Source: Usnea hakonensis
Lineage: Eukaryota > Ascomycota > Lecanoromycetes > Lecanorales > Parmeliaceae
Length of the DNA: 64,000 nt
Direction: 5' to 3'
Assembly (NCBI GenBank): GCA_013423325.1
Contig: BLJB01000170.1
Location: 1-64,000 of the forward strand
Part shown: positions 1 to 12,400 of the stretch, in pieces
Layout of the letters: each line of letters starts with the position of its first letter
Numbering within the stretch: the first letter of the stretch is position 1
Translations under genes and position numbers: made by a program
The notes under the pieces: model-generated
What the model saw: only the letters and a program-made list of their open reading frames with translations
What the model was told of the DNA's origin: nothing
Database searches by the model: none

Positions 1-209
1 TTAGGTGGGTGGGGGAACAAGTGTGAGTGCCAAGATATTGCATTTTTTTTGAAATCCGGAATTACCTGATCAAGAATACCCCACCTTCTACCACTCAGTT
101 GCACACCTACATAGTTCTCCATCTTCTCCAACCGCAATATCAAGTCAATATCTCTATAACACAAGTAACAATCACAATATAACCAGTACCATTACAATCA
201 AAAGCCACC

Positions 210-942
210 ATGGTCAAAGCAGGTCCGTCATCCCACCAGTCATACCCTTCAACAACCATCAGCACCATCCAAAAGAAAGCACCTGCACCATCTCCAATCC
301 ACATCCCCAATCCCTCCATCTCCCCCCACTCTCCTCCGCAAAAAAAACTCCCCAATCTAATCACCACGTTCTCACACCCCCAACAGTCGCAGTCCTCCGC
401 GGAGACTCCAAAGTCGGCGGCACCGTCACCTTTGAGCAATCCTCCGAATCCAGCCCGACGACCATCTCCTACGACATCAGCGGCCACGATGCCTCGGCCG
501 AGCGCGGCATGCACGTGCACCAATTTGGCGACAACACCAATGGCTGCACGAGCGCCGGCCCCCACTGTACGTCCTTCCCCCACCCATCTCACCCCCCTGT
601 TCCTCATCCCCACCAAAACCAAAACCAAAACAAACAAAGATCTCCCCACTAACATCCCCCTCCCAAATAGTCAACCCCTTCTCCAAAACCCACGGCGCCC
701 CCACCGACAGCGAGCGCCACGTCGGGGACCTTGGCAATTTCAAAACGGACGCGCAGGGCAACGCCAAGGGGTCCGTGACGGACTCGCAGATCAAGTTGAT
801 TGGGCCCGAGAGCGTGCTCGGTCGGACGATCGTCGTGCATGCGGGCACCGATGATTTGGGCAAGGGCGGACACGAGCAGAGTAAGACGACGGGGAATGCG
901 GGGGGAAGGCCTGCCTGTGGGGTTATTGGGATCGCTCAGTAG
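210..942 (+). CDS. sod1: Cu/Zn superoxide dismutase
   Basis: Converts superoxide to hydrogen peroxide and oxygen in the cytosol and intermembrane space. I read three exons: 210-222, 387-566 and 671-942, giving 154 residues, the usual SOD1 length. The first exon encodes only MVKA plus one base, a common arrangement in fungal SOD1. The copper-binding motif GMHVHQFGD, the zinc region with HGAPTDSERHVGDLG, and the C-terminal GNAGGRPACGVIGIAQ signature are all present, including the active-site arginine of that last block and the disulfide cysteines. Introns 223-386 and 567-670 have GT..AG ends. The ATG sits in a good context (ccaccATGG). It converges with the Tudor-SN gene on the other strand, with 284 bp between stops. 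Identification is firm. Confidence 0.97.
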
Positions 943-1226
943 GAAGCGTGTGGTATGGAATTGGGTCTTTGGGGGAACTGGAGCGATGGGATGAAATGAT
1001 GCATGATGAGGGATGAAAGAGATGAGAAAAGTGTACGTAGATGATGGAATTGTGGTAAAAAGTGGGAAAGACAAGTCTTCAACGACATTTGCATCTGCTA
1101 AACGATAATTTCCAACCCTAGCTACTTTTTTTCCTCTCTTCCCTAACCCCATCGCTTCCCCACCCACAAACGCAGCCACCATGTCTTCACTCCCGACGCT
1201 ACAATTCCCCCCAAAACAGGGCCCCC

Positions 1227-3980
1227 TCAGTCCTCCGTCAAATCCCCATACTCCCACATCCCCAAACGCTCCTCCTTAGCCGCCTTCTCCTTACCCTTCA
1301 ACCCCTCCACAATCTTCCCCCTCGCCTTCTCCCACCCCTTCAACTTACCCGACACCATCGCCGCCCCCTCCGCCACGACCTCCGCATTCACACTCGCTTC
1401 CTCCCCACCCTCAGACTCAGCATCAAACAGCGTAATCCACAACGTGCCATCCTTGTCCTCAAAGTCCACGCTCGCCACAAGCTGTTTCCCACCCGTGACC
1501 TGCTCCAGGAACCGGACCGCATCGCCCATGTACTCCGCGCTAGTCGGGAACTGCAGGAACGACAAGCCGGCGTCGACGGCCTGGGCTTTGAGTTTGCTCG
1601 GGGAGAATTGCGGCTGAGTCATGGGTCTGAGTTCGCTCCACGGCAGGGTCTCGCTGTTGCCGTAATCGATGAAGAGGACGTCCGCTTTCTTGGCCTCGCG
1701 GTCGTTTCGTCTGATGCGCGCACGGTACCATTCGCCGTCTTCGGAGAAGCGTGCCGCTACCACGTCGCCCGCTTTGGGTGGATTTTGGAGGGACTTTTCC
1801 GAGGAAGGAGGAGAGTGGTGATGCTTGGCAAAGGCTGCCATGAGGGCGGTGAGTGCGGCCGAGGTCGTTGGTCCAATGAACTGGAGCTTGAGGTGGGCGG
1901 TTGTGGGGTCGATGTGGGTGACAATGACATCACGGTAGTCTTTCTTGACGGGCGCGGAAGAATCGGTGTGGCCATTGGTAGTAGCTTCATTGAAGTTGAG
2001 GTCCTCCACGCTGTCTTCGATGGAGGGATCGTAGTCCTTCCATATACCCTTCTTAGCGACTTTTGCTTTCTTCTCGGCTGCGAAGAGCTCGCCGCCATGC
2101 TCAGACTGCTCGGCAGAGTACGCGTGAACGCTGGCGAAGCCTTCTTCGAGAAGGAGCTTGGCGAAATTTTCGCGGTTTATGTAGAGGGTGCCGATGAAAG
2201 CACCTATTTTATCTGTGGCCTCAACATCGATCTCGACGTCTCGTTGGAGGCAGCGTCGATTGGCAAAGTCGTGAGCCTCTAGTCCGAAAGGGTCGGATTT
2301 TTCGTTTGCATTACGGGCTGACCGTGGAGCCCGAATGCCAGAGAGTACAAATGTGAGTTTGGCGTTTTCACGGGGAATGAGTATAGTGAACCTGGAGCCG
2401 CCTTTGACGAAATCAACGATTGCTGGGATCTTCTTTTGTCGTTGGAGAACCGACGACTGGATCTTTGCTTTCTGCAGGCTTTCTGAGTAGTCTTGATATG
2501 TTTTGGCGGCAGAAGGTTTGGGAGACCACATTCCTTTCTCGTCTTTCTGGGCAGCTTCTTCCGCGGCTAGAAGCTCATCATAAGCGGGGCTACGATCGTC
2601 TGGAAAGATGTTAGCAAAGGCCTTCCACATGTGAGGCCCGATATTCACCGTCGTCTCTTCGATGCCGGATCACAGATGCATAGCCAGCTTCTACCAATTG
2701 TAAGGCCACATTTTTATTATTGATCATGATGGTCACAACATCTCGCTCTTCGAAACCTTCCGTTGCGGCCTTTTTGCCATCAATAGTGACCCGTACGTGC
2801 TTGCCAATCAACTTTTTTCTCAAAAACTCCTTGGCGTCCGCTTGAAAGGGTGCTTGCTTTGCATCAGTAGGCTTGGGTTGCCGAACGCTACTCAAGCTCA
2901 CTCGCTTTTCGGTACCCGATTTCTCTCTTAAGTAGATGGTATCCGCTGTTTGAATGCGAGCAACCGTAGCGTCCATTTCGCTGGCTTCTTGCATGTTGTT
3001 GGTAAGTCCTTGGAAAAGCCCTATTCTCTTGTCCTTAGATTGCCTTTCAGCCTGCCGAAGAACAGACATTTGACCACCAAGCATTGTTGAATGGAAGTCG
3101 GTACAACGTGCTAATCCAGCCTCAAGAAGAAACTTGGCAATGCTGCCATTTGGGTGTTTCACTGTACAGACCAGTGTACCTTGTGGACTCAATCCTAAAA
3201 TTTCGACCTGAACAGTTCTCTGTAGTAGCCTTGACTCGACAAAGTCATGTGCTTCTGGACCAAAGGGTTCGGCTTGTTGTTCTTTGCCATCAGATGGGTT
3301 TGTTCGCTTAGTCGCTGGTGCTCGTACACCGGCAATAAGCACCATTGTCTGAACATGCTTTTGAGGAGACAAACATAGCCGCAAAATCATTCGATCACCG
3401 GTTAGGACACGTTCAACAATTCCCTCTACTGACTTGTCCTTGTATTGCTCAATAAAGCCTTTTGGGTTGGAGATTTCGTAGGCATTCTCTACATTCCCTC
3501 CCGTGGACGCCCAGATACCTTTCGAACTAGACTTAGCGCTTGCTTCAGCAAGCTCCAGCTTCTCTATGAGAGCCTTAAAGGCTTCAGAATCATCTTTGCG
3601 CCCAGCATCCTCCCTCAACTTCACCCATCCTTCTGCAATAGCTGCATCTGGTAAAGATTGCCCTGTCTGGAGATGGATGGTACCATAATCCCGCTTTGCT
3701 CCTGTTGGGATGCTATAAAGGATGGTGAATTGAATGACTTTGCCTACCGTCATGCGACGGAGATAGTCTCGGGAGTGGAATGCAAACGACTAATGAAGAG
3801 TTCATCCACTGTTATACTCATACAGAGAATTTGGCTTACCTCGTCTCCTTCTCTCCTGAGTCTTGGCGCGCTGACATATGCCAGGCTCAGGGTTCTCTCC
3901 TGGGCTGGATTATTGACGCTGGCCAGAATCAGAGTGTCCCCTGACAGCACACTCTTGACTTTTGCTTGATTAATGGGCAT
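1227..3980 (-). CDS. SND1: Tudor-SN (staphylococcal nuclease domain) protein
   Basis: Homologue of SND1/Tudor-SN, an RNA-binding and RNA-degrading scaffold of stress granules and RNA-processing complexes. Three exons, 3840-3980, 2649-3789 and 1227-2599, are separated by 50- and 49-bp introns (3790-3839, 2600-2648) and give 884 residues, normal for the family. Four tandem SN-like OB folds fill roughly the first 650 residues (repeated signatures such as PFGPEAHDFVESRLLQ and PFGLEAHDFANRRCLQ). They are followed by a Tudor domain with GDVVAARFSEDGEWYRARI and VLFIDYGNSETLPW, then a partial fifth SN domain. The start is the ATG of MPINQAKV; the frame upstream has only a TTG. It is transcribed away from the isochorismatase-like gene. 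Exon joins keep phase throughout. Confidence 0.95.
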
Positions 3981-4968
3981 CGTGAATTCCAAATATGATT
4001 ATCCTGATGTCCCGGAAAAATACGCTCGAATGATGAATGAATGCCTGTAGCATGAATCTCCTCAATTGACAATTAGCCAGTGGCTTCAGATATCCAAATA
4101 CGCCCAGCTTTGGAACCCTTGCAGAGATGTGATCTTCGTTGATTAAAGTGGAGGGAATTCTGGAGAAGACATGTCAAATGACGTGAGCATAAATAATTAT
4201 CGTCTTACAAAAGTTTCAATTGATCTGAAGAAGCACGAGACACCCTAGCTGAGTCCTGACAATGGAAGATAGTATTTGATTGTGACTTACACGTACCGGA
4301 CAATGTTGTAAGTGTTATAACTCCAGTGGTACTTTTATGGAAATGCTGAGCTGAGTCTATGTAAAATTGACCACCAATAAGGGCAATGTTGATGTTGATG
4401 CAGCACGGCAAATAAAAGGATTTAATGGCCAAGTTTGTGGGGAACCCGAAGGTACCGCCCAAGGATCGACACCTCGAACCATTGCTCTATTTATATGTAC
4501 CTAAGTACTCGTACTGTACTCGTACCGCAACTTACTCTTACTGCTCCTTCCTATGTCGATTAGCGCTTCTTACTTCATGTGCGCCTGCCTATCAGTCTTC
4601 GACATGGTACGTGATGATACTCCCTGTTTTTCTTCAGTCAGTAAGTCATTGTCGTTGAGGTCACAAGTACGATTTGCCAGCACTAGGACTATCTCTATCA
4701 GCCTCAGCCAAGATTGAGGCTCATTCTGGTGAAGCCTGAAATAGGCGCCCCAGACTAACAGCTGAGCTGTTGACATTGACTGTGCCATTTTACCGCGCAA
4801 ATCTCCCTTATCGTACTGCGGGGTACTATGGGGGAACTATGTCATTATCATCTCTATTTCCATATTCATGGGCATTTCTATCTCTTGATCAGTTGAACGC
4901 TTTGCTTTTTATTTCGTTCATTATTCCAGCTCATCTCGGATTTGTTTGTTCCCAGCTGGAAGCTCAAG
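3981..4968. other. Intergenic, divergent promoter region
   Basis: 988 bp between the Tudor-SN gene (minus) and the isochorismatase-like gene (plus). Short reading frames occur but lack coherent protein character. The region presumably carries both promoters. I see no repeat or RNA gene. Confidence 0.5.
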
Positions 4969-6015
4969 ATGACTGATCTAGTCCCCCCCAAACATGACAT
5001 CAACGGAGACACTCCGCATCGCCGTTCCCTGGTTGGAACGTATCCCAATCACTGGCTCCATTCAACATCACCGCCTAGTTTCGACCTGACCCGTCCTTCA
5101 CCTCCCGAGTACGCTCTCCCATCCCCAAAGGACTCAATCTCCCTGTCCACGACAACCACCCCGATTGTCATTTCGCCCGCTAAGACCGCACTCGTCATCA
5201 TCGACATGCAAAATTTCTTCATCTCTACATATCTGGGTCGGCCTGCCGATGGTGCTGGGAATAAGGCCAAAATGCAGCTGGTCGATGTAGCAATACCAGC
5301 CGCAAGGAGGGCGGGAATACAGATAATCTGGCTGAATTGGGGACTGACGAGCGAAGACATTGATCTTATGCCGCCAAGTACACTGAGAGCGTTTGGCTTC
5401 GAGGCTGCTCTTGGACAGGGTGGCAAAAGCAAGTCCCTGCCAGTCATAGACGCTCATGGTGTGAATCAGTCCGTTGCAGAGCAATTCATGCAGGACAAGA
5501 ACGGTGTGCTAGAGGAGTTGACCGAGAATGGAAAGCCAAAAAGGATTTACAAAGGACTTGGGAGCGAGATCGGACCTATGACAATAGAAGATGGCAAGGT
5601 TGTGGACGCAGGAAGGCTTTTGATGAGAAATACATGGAATGCAGCATTGCCACCAGCTTTGGATGCAGCCTACAAGGAAGGACAATTGCTAAAGGAGAAG
5701 CCTGACGTATGGGTTCACAAGAATCGAATGTCGGGCCTTTGGGGTTCTTCGACGCCGTGCACGGATTTCTTGGAGCAACAGGGCATTAAAACATTATTGT
5801 TCTCAGGGGTCAACACTGACCAATGCGTGGGAGGCAGCCTTCAGGATGCGTTCACGAAAGGATGGGACTGTATTCTTCTGAAGGACGCATGCGGTACCAC
5901 AAGCCCCCAGTATGCAACGGAGTGTATGGAATTTAATAGCGCGCGGACATGGGGGTTTGTCACGGATTGTCATGGTCTAGACAAGGGCATTCAGGCGATG
6001 TTGGAAGTCCAATAG
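4969..6015 (+). CDS. Isochorismatase-like cysteine hydrolase
   Basis: Member of the isochorismatase/nicotinamidase alpha/beta hydrolase superfamily, which hydrolyses amides or vinyl ethers through a Cys-Asp-Lys triad. A single exon encodes 348 residues, longer than bacterial members because of an extra N-terminal stretch of about 75 residues and inserts. The expected elements are visible: aspartate in ALVIIDMQNFF, a lysine in WVHKNRMSGLWG, and the nucleophile in SGVNTDQCVGGSLQDAF. The start is ATG at 4969 (MTDLVPP); the frame reaches further upstream only through a TTG. Fungal proteins of this type are annotated as isochorismatase-family hydrolases without a known substrate. Nothing in the neighbourhood indicates the substrate. 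Confidence 0.88.
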   Translation: MTDLVPPKHDINGDTPHRRSLVGTYPNHWLHSTSPPSFDLTRPSPPEYALPSPKDSISLSTTTTPIVISPAKTALVIIDMQNFFISTYLGRPADGAGNKAKMQLVDVAIPAARRAGIQIIWLNWGLTSEDIDLMPPSTLRAFGFEAALGQGGKSKSLPVIDAHGVNQSVAEQFMQDKNGVLEELTENGKPKRIYKGLGSEIGPMTIEDGKVVDAGRLLMRNTWNAALPPALDAAYKEGQLLKEKPDVWVHKNRMSGLWGSSTPCTDFLEQQGIKTLLFSGVNTDQCVGGSLQDAFTKGWDCILLKDACGTTSPQYATECMEFNSARTWGFVTDCHGLDKGIQAMLEVQ

Positions 6016-6258
6016 AAGAAGGGCTGCTGCAACAGATGAATAAATTACCTTACTATATTTTATGTTTCCATTTACGTATTTGGACCGCCCCACTTTACTG
6101 TACCCGAAGTTCCGCCTCCGCCTCGATCCGATGTCATTTGTTGGGGGCTCGGCGGGGCAGAAGAAAAGAAAATTCATATTTTAAACCACAAACAACATCA
6201 ATCTTTCTTCATTGACGACAAGACATAATCCTACTTAGACACAAAACAAAACCAAATC

Positions 6259-7400
6259 ATGACTAGCTCTCTTGAACAACTGAAAGCCGTTGGCACCACC
6301 GTCGTTTGTGACTCGGGTGACTTTGCTACCATCGGAAAGTATAAGCCACAAGATGCTACCACAAATCCCTCGCTCATTCTCGCTGCGTCCAAAAAGCCAG
6401 AATACGCAAAGCTTATGGATGTTGCCGTTGAATACGGAAAGGATCATGTCAGTGACTTCAACGTTGGAAGTGTTGTGACGCAAATACTGACAATGGCGTA
6501 CACAGGGCAAAGATTTGGACGAGAAGATCGATTCGACGCTAGACCGCCTGCTCGTCGAATTTGGCAAGGAGATTCTACAAATCGTTCCTGGAAAGGTCTC
6601 TACTGAAGTAGATGCTCGGTTTTCTTTCGACGTCCAAGGTTCGATCAAGAAGGCTCTGCATATCATCGATGTAAATCCGATTCCATTATTCACCCTCATC
6701 AATTGCTGACGCTCTCCAGCTCTACAAAGACATTGGCATCGATAAATCGCGTGTCCTCATCAAGCTCGCTTCCACATGGGAGGGTATTAAAGCAGCCCAT
6801 ATCTTGCAATCGGAGCACGGTGTGAACTGCAACCTGACTCTCATGTTCTCCCTGCCCCAGGCCATTGCTGCAGCTGAGGCTGGTGCCTTCCTGATTTCTC
6901 CGTTCGTTGGCCGTATCTTGGACTGGTACAAGGCAGCGAACAAGAAGGAGTACAGCGCCCAGGATGACCCAGGAGTTAAGAGCGTTCAACAGATCTTCAA
7001 TTACTATAAGAAGTTCGGATACAAGACCATTGTGATGGGCGCTAGCTTCAGAAACGTTGGTGAGATCACGGAGCTGGCCGGATGTGATTACTTGACTATT
7101 TCTGTATGTGTCTCTAGTCTCTCTAGTAAGAGAGATGTCCACTGACACGTTTGCCTGCAGCCCAATTACCTAGAGGACCTCTACAACTCGAAAGAGAAGA
7201 TTCCCCAGAAGCTGATTGCGAAGGATGCCCAAGCTCTTGATATTCAAAAGAAGGAGTACCTCAACGATGAGGCCTTATTTCGATTTGATTTCAATGAGGA
7301 AGCGATGGCGGTGGAGAAGCTCCGAGAGGGTATTTCCAAGTTTGCTGCTGATGCAATCACTCTCAAGGGCATTCTCAAGGAGAAGATCGAGAAAGCTTGA
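6259..7400 (+). CDS. tal1: Transaldolase
   Basis: Transfers a dihydroxyacetone unit from sedoheptulose 7-phosphate to glyceraldehyde 3-phosphate in the non-oxidative pentose phosphate pathway. Four exons, 6259-6447, 6506-6670, 6720-7103 and 7161-7400, give 325 residues, the normal length. Introns are 49-58 bp with clear GT-AG ends. Signatures are DATTNPSLI near the N-terminus and RVLIKLASTWEGIKAAH with the Schiff-base lysine. CNLTLMFSLPQA, LISPFVGRILDW and the helical C-terminus ending KEKIEKA are also present. It is cytosolic: no targeting sequence is seen. Identification is firm. Confidence 0.97.
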
Positions 7401-7735
7401 GATGGCCGAATGTGTATGTAGAGAGAACGTAATTAGCGTGGTATGCTTATGAAAACGAGAACATGATTATATCACATGGCGGAAGAGTGCTCAAGTCTAG
7501 CTGTTGACGCTCGACAGTATGGGTAGTCGAAATTTCCAGGCGGTCATCTTCGACCTTATTGAAGCCTCGGCATACCTGCCTTGAAGATATCCTTCCAACC
7601 GTGCCAACCAAATCAATGCCCATGGATGACCGATCTGAGGGAGGTTATATAGAAGTACAACATAGGGGCATCGACCATGGGAAGCCTCTTCTGGAACTCC
7701 TGGGCTAGCTTTCCAGGATCCACTTCGTCTAGCTT
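7401..7735. other. Intergenic
   Basis: 335 bp between transaldolase and the dehydrogenase gene, both on the plus strand. I see no coding or repeat structure. Confidence 0.5.
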
Positions 7736-8851
7736 ATGGCCCTGTCACTTGCAGGAAAGACTGCCATAGTAACAGGCGCGGGGTCAGGTACGTCTCCCGG
7801 ACAGGCTTCTCTATTGCTTTCCATCGCCGCAAGCATTCTAACCACAAGCCCAGGAATCAATCTCTCCTTTGCCCGTGCTCTCCTCTCCAAACATTGCAAC
7901 GTCCTCTTCGCAGACCTAGCCCTTCGCCCAGAAGCTCAAGAGCTGCTGTCTAACCATGCCAATGATTCGCAGTCCCCCGCCAAAGCGGTCTTCCAGACAA
8001 CCGACGTCCGGGATTGGCAACAACTAGAGCGCATGTTCCACGTTGCAAGCAGAACCTTTGGAGGCGCGGATATCGTCTGTCCGGGTGCTGGAGTCTACGA
8101 ACCTGTTTTTACCACTCCAGCCCTCTATTGGCCTCGAACTCAACGGCTGACTTCCCAACAGCCCTTCTCCAATTTCTGGCACCCACCCGGAAAGCCGCCT
8201 TCCAAAGACAGTCCCACATCCAACCGCTACGCGAGCCTCGACATCAACCTCACCCATCCCATCCGCACCACCCAACTCGCAATCTCCCACTTCCTCTCCT
8301 CCAAGCCCACCAACCCCTCCCCCAAAAAATCCATCGTCCACATCTCCAGCATCGCAGGCCAAAACACTCCGCTCCCAGGCCCCATCTACAACGCGACCAA
8401 GCACGCTATCAACGGCTTCGTCCGCTCCCTCGCACCCCTCGACTCCCGCCTCGGCATCAGAGTCACGGCCGTCGCCCCCGGCGTCATCAAGACCCCCTTG
8501 TGGACCGACAACCCGGAGAAACTGAAAATGCTAGCCGAGGACGACGCGTGGGTGACACCCGAGTTCGTCGCGGACGTCATGGTCTCGCTCGTCGAGAATA
8601 AATCCGTTCATGTGTCTGCTGATTTGGCCGCTGCGGGGAGTCAATCGGGCGCTGGGGAGTCCGGAGGGGGTACGAAAGAGGTGGAAGTTAAGGGAGGTAT
8701 GATTCTGGAGGTTGCGAAGGGGAGGGTGAGGGTCGTGGAGCAGTTCAATGATGTGGGGCCGAGTGGGGAGGGTAATACGGTGGGGAATATGGGGGTTGTG
8801 GAGGAGGAGATCTTGCAGAGGTTGGAGGCTGGTGAGTGGGATGTTGATTAA
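7736..8851 (+). CDS. Short-chain dehydrogenase/reductase (15-PGDH-like)
   Basis: NAD(P)-dependent oxidoreductase of the classical SDR family, resembling fungal proteins annotated as 15-hydroxyprostaglandin dehydrogenase-like; the true substrate is unknown. The frame is open throughout, but two introns of length divisible by three are hidden in it: 7788-7853 (66 bp) and 8105-8161 (57 bp, ending CTGAC..AACAG). Removing them restores the cofactor motif TGAGSGINLSFARALL and a clean VYEPPFSNFWHPPG and gives 330 residues. The catalytic residues are Ser in HISSIAG and the Tyr/Lys pair in YNATKHAINGF, followed by the usual PG motif in VAPGVIKTPLW. The C-terminal 60 residues are Gly/Glu-rich and poorly conserved in type. 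An annotation that ignores the introns would be 41 residues too long. Confidence 0.9.
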   Translation: MALSLAGKTAIVTGAGSGTSPGQASLLLSIAASILTTSPGINLSFARALLSKHCNVLFADLALRPEAQELLSNHANDSQSPAKAVFQTTDVRDWQQLERMFHVASRTFGGADIVCPGAGVYEPVFTTPALYWPRTQRLTSQQPFSNFWHPPGKPPSKDSPTSNRYASLDINLTHPIRTTQLAISHFLSSKPTNPSPKKSIVHISSIAGQNTPLPGPIYNATKHAINGFVRSLAPLDSRLGIRVTAVAPGVIKTPLWTDNPEKLKMLAEDDAWVTPEFVADVMVSLVENKSVHVSADLAAAGSQSGAGESGGGTKEVEVKGGMILEVAKGRVRVVEQFNDVGPSGEGNTVGNMGVVEEEILQRLEAGEWDVD

Positions 8852-9422
8852 GAAAGGGAAACTAAGAGGTGGATGAAACGGAGGAGGAGGAGGAGATCCT
8901 CTGTACTTGGTGTGTCGCGCAAGAGATCGTGTCTGGTATGGCGTAGGAAGAGGTCATGCATGAGCTTATCAAACAATCTTCTGCAAGGGCATGGGCCTGC
9001 TTGGTGAGGGTGTCTTCTGGTTCAGTCAGTCATTGAATTGTCTCGCGAAGGAACATGCATCAGGAAAGCAGCCAGGATATTTGCAAAAGATTCTTCTATC
9101 TCTCAGAGCGCTCTATGAAAAAAGTGACGAAGGCAGTTGTTGGATATCAGAAGCGCAAGCATATCTCCCAAATGATGTGGGTGGCCGCCAGCTTCAAAAT
9201 GCAAAAATGAACTCGCCAACTGTGCGAGATAGATCGTATCATGATGATGTCGCAGGCAAGCTCCAGCGCAAATAATGCCCTCTGTGGTGGGCTAGATATC
9301 AGCAAGGTCGTGAATCTTAAACTGCTGGTATGCTGGCTGCATGCTAAAGCAGGAAGGAACCAGAAAGCATCAGTGTCTGCGCACGTAAATTGCGAAAATT
9401 CCCCCCCCCCCCGTTCATCCTC
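8852..9422. other. Intergenic, convergent 3' region with C12 tract
   Basis: 571 bp between the convergent dehydrogenase and AlkB-like genes. It contains a homopolymer of 12 C at 9401-9412, just past the AlkB-like stop. Nothing coding is supported. Confidence 0.5.
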
Positions 9423-12400
9423 TCATGCCTCGTTGGCAGCCGCTGCAGCAGCGAGCCTCGCCATGTTCTCCTTCACCTCTTGGATAAGATTTGGATCACC
9501 GTCGTACATATCGGCGGCGTCGATGTGATATACTGCCTTCCAGTGATCTTCTTTTGGGATGTTCTCCGGCTTGACGTAGCGGCACGTCATGGCGTACCGC
9601 AGCTTACCCTCTGGGATAATCGCGTGCTGAAACGTGTTAGCTTCAAGTAGCAGTAAAGGTGTAAAAGAAATACCGACCTCGAAGTATTTTTGCAAACTCC
9701 GCCCATTCATCACGGTGATGTCGCCATGCTTGAGTTTGAGGCTGACGACCGCAGGCGCTGTGCGGTTGCTTCCATATTCTCCCGCTTGCACATTCTTAAA
9801 GAATTCCTTCTTGGCGGCGTTAAAATGATTTTCGCTGATGTGGCCGTACAGGCTGTTCAGCTTCATGCGATCTTCCCATCCCTGCATACCCGGGATAACC
9901 TCCTCTGTTGGGTCGTAGGTTGCACTCTTCAAGTTTTTGGCGAAGTACCATTTTTCCTTCATGCGGAGATTCATGATGGCATCGCCTCCGATTGACATGG
10001 TTGCAATTGTGCCCAGTAGGTCGTCCTCGCCATCGTCATGATACTGCAACACATCAGAATTGCGCCATGCTACATTAGGTACTGCGACAGAGTGTTGTCT
10101 TACCCCTATCTTCTGCTTCTCGAAGTATCCTAGTGCCAGGAGCTCGTTGAATTCGATGAACGAGCCATCCGTGACGGCCATACGGCCAGCCCAAACCATG
10201 CGACTGAGGCCGTTCATGATGACTTCAGGGGCATCTTTGAAAGCTTGAGAATCTTGAGGGACCACGAACTTGTAAGGCATTCCCTAACGCAGGATTTAGC
10301 ACATCTCACATTCTGTTGGTGATTTATGAATGTCTAAGACTCACAAAGTTCGCCGAGAAGTGACCTGTCAGAGTTCCCTTGACTGCTTCAAGTCAGCTTT
10401 CTGTATGTTCAGAGGTTGGCGGAGTGCTCACCATTGCAGTTTGACAATTGGAATCTGCGTAGACCCAAGTCCGCCTCTTGTAATTCTCTCAGAATCTGAT
10501 GTGCTCCACCAGGTTTGCGATTGATATACCCATTTGCCATAAAATGGGTCATCGTGTTTCCCGGAAAGAGTGTGTACTGCTGAATACGCCAGTAACCAAA
10601 AAAGTCGGGCTCGTGTTCCACGACCGGGGCAAGGTATTTATTGAGTGGCAGAGCGCGACCCGAGTATTCAGAAGTGCAATCGGCGATAAGCGAGCCTGCA
10701 GAGTGCACATAATGTTTTACCGGCAGGACAAAGTGACAATCATCTGTGTCGCAGCGCCATGCATCCCAGTATGTGCGACAGATACATCTCTGGCATTTCG
10801 GACATACTATGCCTTTCCAGCTGTTCCGCTCAGTGGTAAATGCAGCATCAACAGATTCTGGGTCTGGAAGTGCTGGGATTAGATCTGGCAACCCCTCAAT
10901 GTCTCCAAACTTTGTTCGCTCATTCACAAAGTCTGGGTTCCGCTCTACATCCTCCGAGATAGCTAGACCATCCAGAAGGTTGTAATGAGTGCATGCCTCA
11001 TTCAGGCATACCCAACCCGGCTCCAATACCTGTTTGCTTTCCGTATTGCAATGAATACATGCTTGACAGAAAGCTTTTGTCGTAAAGTCTGGTCGTGGAA
11101 GATTGTTATCGGTCTCCACATCCCACCAGCTCACAGACCAGAGGTCGATCTTCTCAAACCTTAGCATAAAGCATATCTTACCATTAACGGTCTCTGGCCA
11201 GATATCCGTGCATTGAAACCAGCCTAAAATGGAGTACCGATGTAAAGGTCTTGTCGGACAATGTGCGTTATTCGACCCTAAATAGGTACTTCTTAACACC
11301 TTAAAAGCAGACTAAGGTTCGGACTAACTTACCAACGATCATGAGCACTGGGATCCCTTTCTTTATATTGTTCACAAAACAAGCAACGCCGGGATCACTT
11401 CGGGCATGGTCCTTAGTTTGCGTCCTATTGCCCTTAGTATCAACATCACAGCCTCCACCTCTATGGATTGATTAGCATTTCAGGACTTTGTCCCAATAAC
11501 AAGGACATACGCTCTAGTGATAATAACTTCTCCATCCATATAGATCCGTCCTGCAGCAGCCTTATCGACGAGATACCCATAACCGATGCCATCATTATGA
11601 TATGGCCCTGACTGGTAAGCTCGGTAACAGTCAAAAGTCTCGCAAAGTGCTTGACGTTCCTGCTAAGACGTTAGCTTTGAATCGCCTAAAAGTTTAGGGT
11701 ATAATATTACCTCTGCCCAGGCCGGTGGTTTTCCAACAGGATCCGGACGAGAATCATTAGAAATATCTACACCACCTTGAGTATGCACGCCGCATTTTTT
11801 CTTTGCTGCTGGAGCTACTATGCGGTTGCTAGGTCCGGCCCTCCTCTTTGCTGGTGTAGCTGCTGACAGGTCTGTCGTGTCACTCGAAGGCTCCGGCTGT
11901 TTACGTTTCTTGGGTTTGGCTTGTTTCTTGGCTGGTGCAGAAAACGAACATGTCAGTCTCTAGGTTTCCGAGTACAACTCTGGTCCGAAGCTTATGATTC
12001 ACAGACGAAGAGTGCGCACCTTCTGAGGACTGAGTGCCAACCGCTTCGTTGCTATTGGTCTTTTCGACTAAAGCAGTGTTATTGCTTGATGACAGGATAG
12101 CACTGTCCGGAATTTCTGTAGCAAGGTTTGGAGCCGGAGCTGGAGGCAGTGGCTTAGTTTTACCCAACGGTGCTTGACCTAAAGACGGCATCTCTTGATT
12201 GATAATGGAATCTGATATAGTGTGAAGGCGATGCGATCGTCGAGTACCGTTAACGAAATGACTACCTTGATCCAAGGTAGTCTCACTCTGTGAAGAGTCT
12301 ATTGTATTATCTGCATGCTTTGCGGCTTTCCTCGTCTTAAGAGACACAGTCTTAGCTAGAGAAATAGGATGTCAGTTATAGTATTCCGGGATCAAGTGCC

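Noticed and set aside
1608..2282. 224-codon plus-strand frame opposite Tudor-SN
   Set aside because: Antisense shadow of SN and Tudor coding sequence. No recognisable motif.
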